Part shown: in pieces, positions 59,760 through 64,000 of the stretch | How the letters are laid out: each line of letters opens with the position of its first letter | Numbering within the stretch: position 1 is the stretch's first letter | Assembly: GCF_029784135.1 (NCBI RefSeq) | Contig: NC_073746.1 | Coordinates: 282,979,348 to 283,043,347 of the forward strand | Length of the DNA: 64,000 nt | From: Toxorhynchites rutilus septentrionalis | Taxonomy: Eukaryota > Arthropoda > Insecta > Diptera > Culicidae | Direction: 5' to 3' | The notes under the pieces: model-generated | What the model was told of the DNA's origin: nothing | Seen by the model: only the letters and a program-made list of their open reading frames with translations | The model's database searches: none | Position numbers and translations under genes: made by a program

Positions 59760-61826
59760 CTAGTGTAGTAGATACTTTTAATGCGTGTTTCGTTTTTGTG
59801 TGTCCTAGAACTAGGTTAACATAGATTTCACATGAATTACAGCAAGTTAATAATGCGTAGGCCATATTTTGTTCGTGAACAGTTCAAACAACCTATTCGG
59901 CATGCTTTTGAAGGAAGGAAGGTCTTGTATTATAGAGACTTTAAACTTTTGCAGTTCATTCGTCTCTAGCCTTGAGAAAGGCCCTTTGAAAACTCTACTC
60001 TACTTTACTCCAGCGCTACCACCTCCACCCTCTTGCCTTGAGAAAGGCACTCGATCCCTCGCCGTCCAGCTCGTCCAGCAACGATGTTGTCCAGTCGGTG
60101 TCCACACAAAGAATGTGCTTTTGAAGCAAAGTGCAGCAGGTTTAAATTTGTATCTCGATCCACGCGGATAAAACAGTCCGTTGAGCTCTTCGACACTTCT
60201 AGTCTTGTCTTGTTGTCAGCATGTGCTTACCATGCGATTAATCTCTATAACTTCTCGATTGAACAAGATGGTCGGTTCAAAATCTGAAGTTCCTCTCCAA
60301 TAATGCCAAGAATGCCCTACTTTTTTGGATTTATGGGTTATTCTTTTGGAAAACTCAATATCATAATGGCTGAAATGATAGCAAATGATTCTGAAATACA
60401 TCAATGTACCGAATATATTGTTTGAACTAATTGAGAGTGAAGAAGGATCAAGCTTCATTAACCTGTTTCAATTCATTGTAATTCTGTAAATGGGTAATTA
60501 ATTATATTTCGTTCTTTAGTTAAAAAAAAACCCTTATTTTGTTTTTCGTTGTTTAAATCCGAGGTAATAGAGAATATCAATCAATTAATGGTTCGCGTCT
60601 GATCAATATAGTTAATTTTATAAAGCTAATCTTATAAACAAAAATAGTTACAATACAGTGACTCAAGCTCGAATTCGTACACCACCAAGCAGACTCTTTT
60701 CACTACTATTGCAGGTCGAAAACAAACTTTCGAACATTCAATCTAGATAATGACATGTACATCATTCTAAAGCTTAAACCTTCAGCTTTTGGAATATTTT
60801 ATGAATATATTGTTATCTTGGTGTGTGTAGATGTAGTGGAGAAAAATATCGGGAAGAAATAAAAAAACGTTTTTTTTTCTGTTTTTCTAAAAATGTTGTG
60901 AAATAACAAATTAAGTTGCCAATTATGTCAATAGCAAATCTATTTAACCTTATCAACGAGTTATCATTTGATCCCTATAACGTTTCTGTAGGATCTTTCA
61001 ATACAGAGATATTTTTATTTGGACGTTAAATTTCTTTTTCGTGTTTGACGATGCATAATTTAATAAATAATGATGAATAATAATAATGATATTCTGTACG
61101 AGGGGAATTTGTTTCTTTGACGAATAAAAAAAAATATTCAAACTTAAAATTTATCTAAAAAAAGCCACAGGAGGGTTGTGTCCGAGACACGACCGCATAG
61201 TTGACGTAAGATTCCGATTTGTTGATTTTGAATATGTATGAAGAATTACATCGTTAAACTCTTTGATAATGATTTGGTGGCCCTGAAAAGGGCCGTTTTG
61301 TTTGGTTGTTGGGTATTGTTTGTTCACTCCACAAGTGTTTACCGAGTGATGGTGACAGAAGGATGGTAAACAGTTGTTGGATGGTGCGTATCAGATAAAA
61401 TATACCGAAGTGGAACGAGATATGATGAAATAAAGAAAAAAAAAACTCACCAATGTAATATAAGATAATTACCAATACCGAACACAATTAACATTTTTTC
61501 TCATTAGTAAAAACGTGTTACTTTAATATAGAGAAAACATATTAGAAATGGAAAAGGTAATTTTCTTTTATAACTTTTACTTTCTGAGTGTTTATTCAAC
61601 CCATTGAGAAATTAATTGGACTAACAACAACTAATACTATATGTAGAGCATATGGATATCACCTTTTCTAATATATCTTCACTTTTCCAATTTTTCTCGC
61701 CATATAAACTTTCCTTGGGTGAAAATGAGCACAACAAAACGGACAGCTTTAATCAAACGACCCGTGCTCGAGAGGGAACACACCTTGGTTTTTATTTATA
61801 AAAATTGAAATAAATCGTTTCATATA
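59760..61826. other. Intergenic, repeat traces, no gene recognised
   Basis: The block at about 59935-60060, with AGACTTTAAACTTTTGCAGT and CCTTGAGAAAGG given twice (about 59973 and 60037), is dispersed-repeat-like. The rest is AT-rich; frames such as 61254-61487 (-) show no family motif. Confidence 0.35.
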
Positions 61827-63072
61827 GGGTTGGATAAAAAGAAATGTCGTATTTATGATCGAAATTTGACACTTTATTTAACATACTTAAAATTATTCAA
61901 TTCAAGTCAAATATGCGCCGTTTTGTTCGCAAACTTGTTGCCATTTAGAAGACAACTTCATTATCCCCCCTTATAAAACCTCCCCTCCTTATTTGCAAAA
62001 AACTCAGACAGTCAGTTTTCCAAGAGCGTTTTGCATGGACCGGAAGAGATGATAATCACTTGGAGCCAGGTCCGGACTATACGATGGTTGCAATAGGACA
62101 TCCCATCCGAGCTTCCGTAACTTCTGGCGGGTCATCAAAGATGTGTGAGGCCGAGTGTTGTCCTGATGGAAAACAACACCATTCCTATTGATCATTTCTG
62201 GCCGCTTCTGGTCAATCACCTGCTTCAAACGGTCAAGCTGCTCACAGTAGAGAACCGAGTTGAGGGTCTGGCCATAGTTGAGCAGCTCATAGTGGATGAT
62301 TCCCTTCCAATCCCACCAAACACACAGCAAAACCTTCCTGGTCGTCAATCCGGGCTTGGCAATGGTTTGGGCTGGCTTACCGTGCTTCGACCACGACTTT
62401 TTTCGCTTCAGGTTGTCGTACGAGATCCACTTTTCATTACCAGTCACCATCTTCTTCAAAAATGGGTCGAGTTCGTTCCTTTTCAGCAGTGCATCGCATG
62501 CGTTGATTCGGTCTAAAAGATTTTTTTGCGTCAACTCGTGTGGCACCCACACATCCAACTTTTTTTTGGAATCCAATCTTCTGCAAATGGTTCCAAACGG
62601 TTTTATGGTCTATATGCAGTTCCTGGCCAATCGAACGAGTGCTCACATGCCGGTCTACTGGGATGATTTCAACGATTTTATCGGTTTCCACGACGATTGG
62701 CCACCTACCAGTACGGGGTGTATCTTCGACAGCCACTACACCAGAACGAAATCGATCAAAACAACGATGTGCTGTGCGAATCGTTACAGTATTGAGTCCA
62801 TAAACTACACGAATTTTTTCGGCCGCCTTCGTTGCAGTTTCACCTCGCAGGTAGTAAAAACGTAAAATACGGCGAATTTCTTGCTTGGTGGACTCCATCT
62901 TTGACGCGATATAACTTGAGACTGAAAAGGACAATCACAACACTGGCAAAACGACATTCGTAGCACAGATTGTCGTCTTTGTGATTGTGACCCGATGCGA
63001 TAAGTACAACACAAGATATGTTTAAGTGTTGCCATATATTGACAATATACGACATTTCTTTTTTCCCAACCC
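61827..63072 (-). mobile_element. mariner element, copy 2, both termini present
   Basis: The termini GGGTTGGATAAAAAGAAATG at 61827 and, complemented, GGGTTGGGAAAAAAGAAATG at 63072 are inverted repeats. The length, 1246 bp, is typical of mariner. The transposase on the minus strand starts at MESTKQEIRRILRFYYLRGE and contains an HTH, the first catalytic block (NEKWISYDN), FHQDNTRPHTS and YSPDLAPSDYHLFRSM (DD34D). It is broken by a frameshift in an A run (T run on the plus strand) at about 62560-62567 and by loss of about 30 bases near the C-terminus (ALGKLTV). It is close to copy 1 at 52531-53672 and lies in the same orientation. All three catalytic aspartates are present, but the frame is not continuous. 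Confidence 0.9.
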
Positions 63073-63244
63073 AATATATCAAGTCATTTTTAAAACATCT
63101 GCTACCATATACAATTTTACACTTACACTTATGCTAAATTTTTCACAATACTCGATCCGTCATTAATATTAAATTTCACGAAGCAACCAACATTAAAGTT
63201 CCAAATTTAAATTTTATTTGTTACAATTAATCGTATCACTCACC

Positions 63245-63430
63245 TTACTTGCAATATAAAAATGCTCCCGACTTGCATATATTTGCAATGCCAATTTCCC
63301 CTAGGGACCTTGGATGTCTCTGTTAGGGAATCCATTTCGGTAGGAACAAAAGCCCTCCCTACTTTCATGTATTTGCAATACCGATTTTCCCCAGGCAGCT
63401 TGGTTTTGATGTCTCTGTTAGGGATCCGCC
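63245..63430. repeat. Tandem units with TTGCAATGCC core, second array
   Basis: Two to three units repeat CTTGCATATATTTGCAATGC, then CAATTTCCCCTAGG, then TGTCTCTGTTAGGGA. They match the array at 9175-9440. Just downstream, 63696-63711 reads GACGTAATCCTACGTC, an inverted repeat whose relative is found at 11658-11673. Confidence 0.55.
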
Positions 63431-63721
63431 GCATTTGTGGTCAATTTCGACCTATCAGAAGTGGGTATTTCCGTTAGGATAGGGGTTGAGATTTATCAAT
63501 TGTTCGATAGTTAGTTTCATGACATTTTTTATTTTCTTCAATTTAAAAAAATGTTATGGAGCGCCGAAATCGATTGACGCAAAAATTTCATCAATCCATC
63601 ATGAAATGACTGAACAATAAGCGTTTGAAACTGGACAATTTTCACGATGTGCTCGATTTTCGATTTTCAATTTGTACCCCAATATGTTCCCGAAAGACGT
63701 AATCCTACGTCAAAACAAGAA

Positions 63722-64000
63722 CGACTTCTCTTCGCAAGGAATCAACAAACCGCTGACATTCTGGAAGCGTGTCATCTGGTCGGATGAGTCAAGGTTCGAG
63801 CTGTTCAATAGCAATTGATGGTTAGAAGTTTGGCGAATGGAGCGCTGATGGAGGGACATCTCCAATCAATCATGAAATACGGCGGTAGGAACATCATGGT
63901 CTTGAGCTGTTTCTCATGGTTTGGCCCAAATCGATGGGGCTATGCGCGCAGATTAGTATATCGTCTAGTGGATAACCTAGAAGAGTCGATGCTGAAAATG
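63722..64000 (+). pseudogene. Tc1-type transposase fragment, cut by the window end
   Basis: The plus frame reads NKPLTFWKRVIWSDESRFEL, the block with the first catalytic Asp of Tc1 transposases. A stop follows in FNSN-W. After frame changes it continues NIMVLSCFSWFG and then a degraded interior to the window edge. The rest must lie to the right of the window. It is a different family from the Tc1 element at 54841-55803. Confidence 0.7.

Noticed and set aside
59386..59865. Minus-strand 159-codon frame
   Set aside because: It is the shadow of the zinc-finger coding sequence on the other strand.

Overview
The window looks like mosquito nuclear DNA, most likely Aedes-type. The basis is insect-like spliced genes with short introns separated by long AT-rich intergenic stretches packed with nested DNA transposons, foldback elements, tRNA-derived SINEs, non-LTR retrotransposon debris and short inverted-repeat elements. 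The species call is an inference; no marker gene settles it.

Five protein-coding host genes can be supported. (1) The 3' exon of Rab4, minus strand, 15279-15853; its 5' exon(s) with the P-loop were not found. (2) A three-exon SRFBP1/BUD22-like nucleolar protein, plus strand, 25669-27279, whose normally single C-terminal motif has become about five tandem copies. (3) A complete seven-exon exocyst subunit Exo84 (EXOC8), minus strand, 36378-38745, 672 codons. (4) A two-exon heparan N-sulfatase (SGSH), plus strand, 44843-46475, 519 codons, with the formylglycine-site motif CSPSR. (5) A single-exon KLF15-like zinc-finger factor, plus strand, 58969-59715, with a well-spaced TATA/initiator promoter. 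These genes do not form a pathway; they are ordinary dispersed housekeeping or regulatory genes.

Layout of the rest. 1-2.4 kb: GC-richer, unassigned, possibly the 5' leader of a gene running off the left edge. 2.4-8.05 kb: two copies of one tRNA-headed repeat, one split by a SINE and one by a DD41D (rosa-like) transposon, with a mariner that itself contains a hAT remnant lying between them. 8.1-14.4 kb: IS630/Tc1-type transposase fragments, a 1.7-kb foldback and a decayed histone H3 copy next to an apparently perfect 248-bp tandem duplication. 18-25.4 kb: a decayed non-LTR retrotransposon, a foldback and two inverted-repeat elements. 27.5-29.8 kb: a second non-LTR retrotransposon carrying a SINE. 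30.6-35.8 kb: a PIF/Harbinger-like element with a Myb/SANT-type ORF, partly duplicated in tandem and interrupted by a 2.7-kb inverted-repeat element with an 8-bp target duplication. 47-56.9 kb: foldbacks, short inverted-repeat elements, a 140-bp tandem array, a Helitron-like element, a mariner, a Tc1 element and hAT fragments. 61.8-64 kb: a second mariner and a Tc1 fragment cut by the window end.

No tRNA or rRNA gene, CRISPR array or clear viral insertion was recognised. The most distinctive host feature is the amplified C-terminal motif of the SRFBP1-like gene. The most informative mobile-element feature is the Harbinger tandem pair, in which the second copy preserves the empty insertion site of the element that broke the first.
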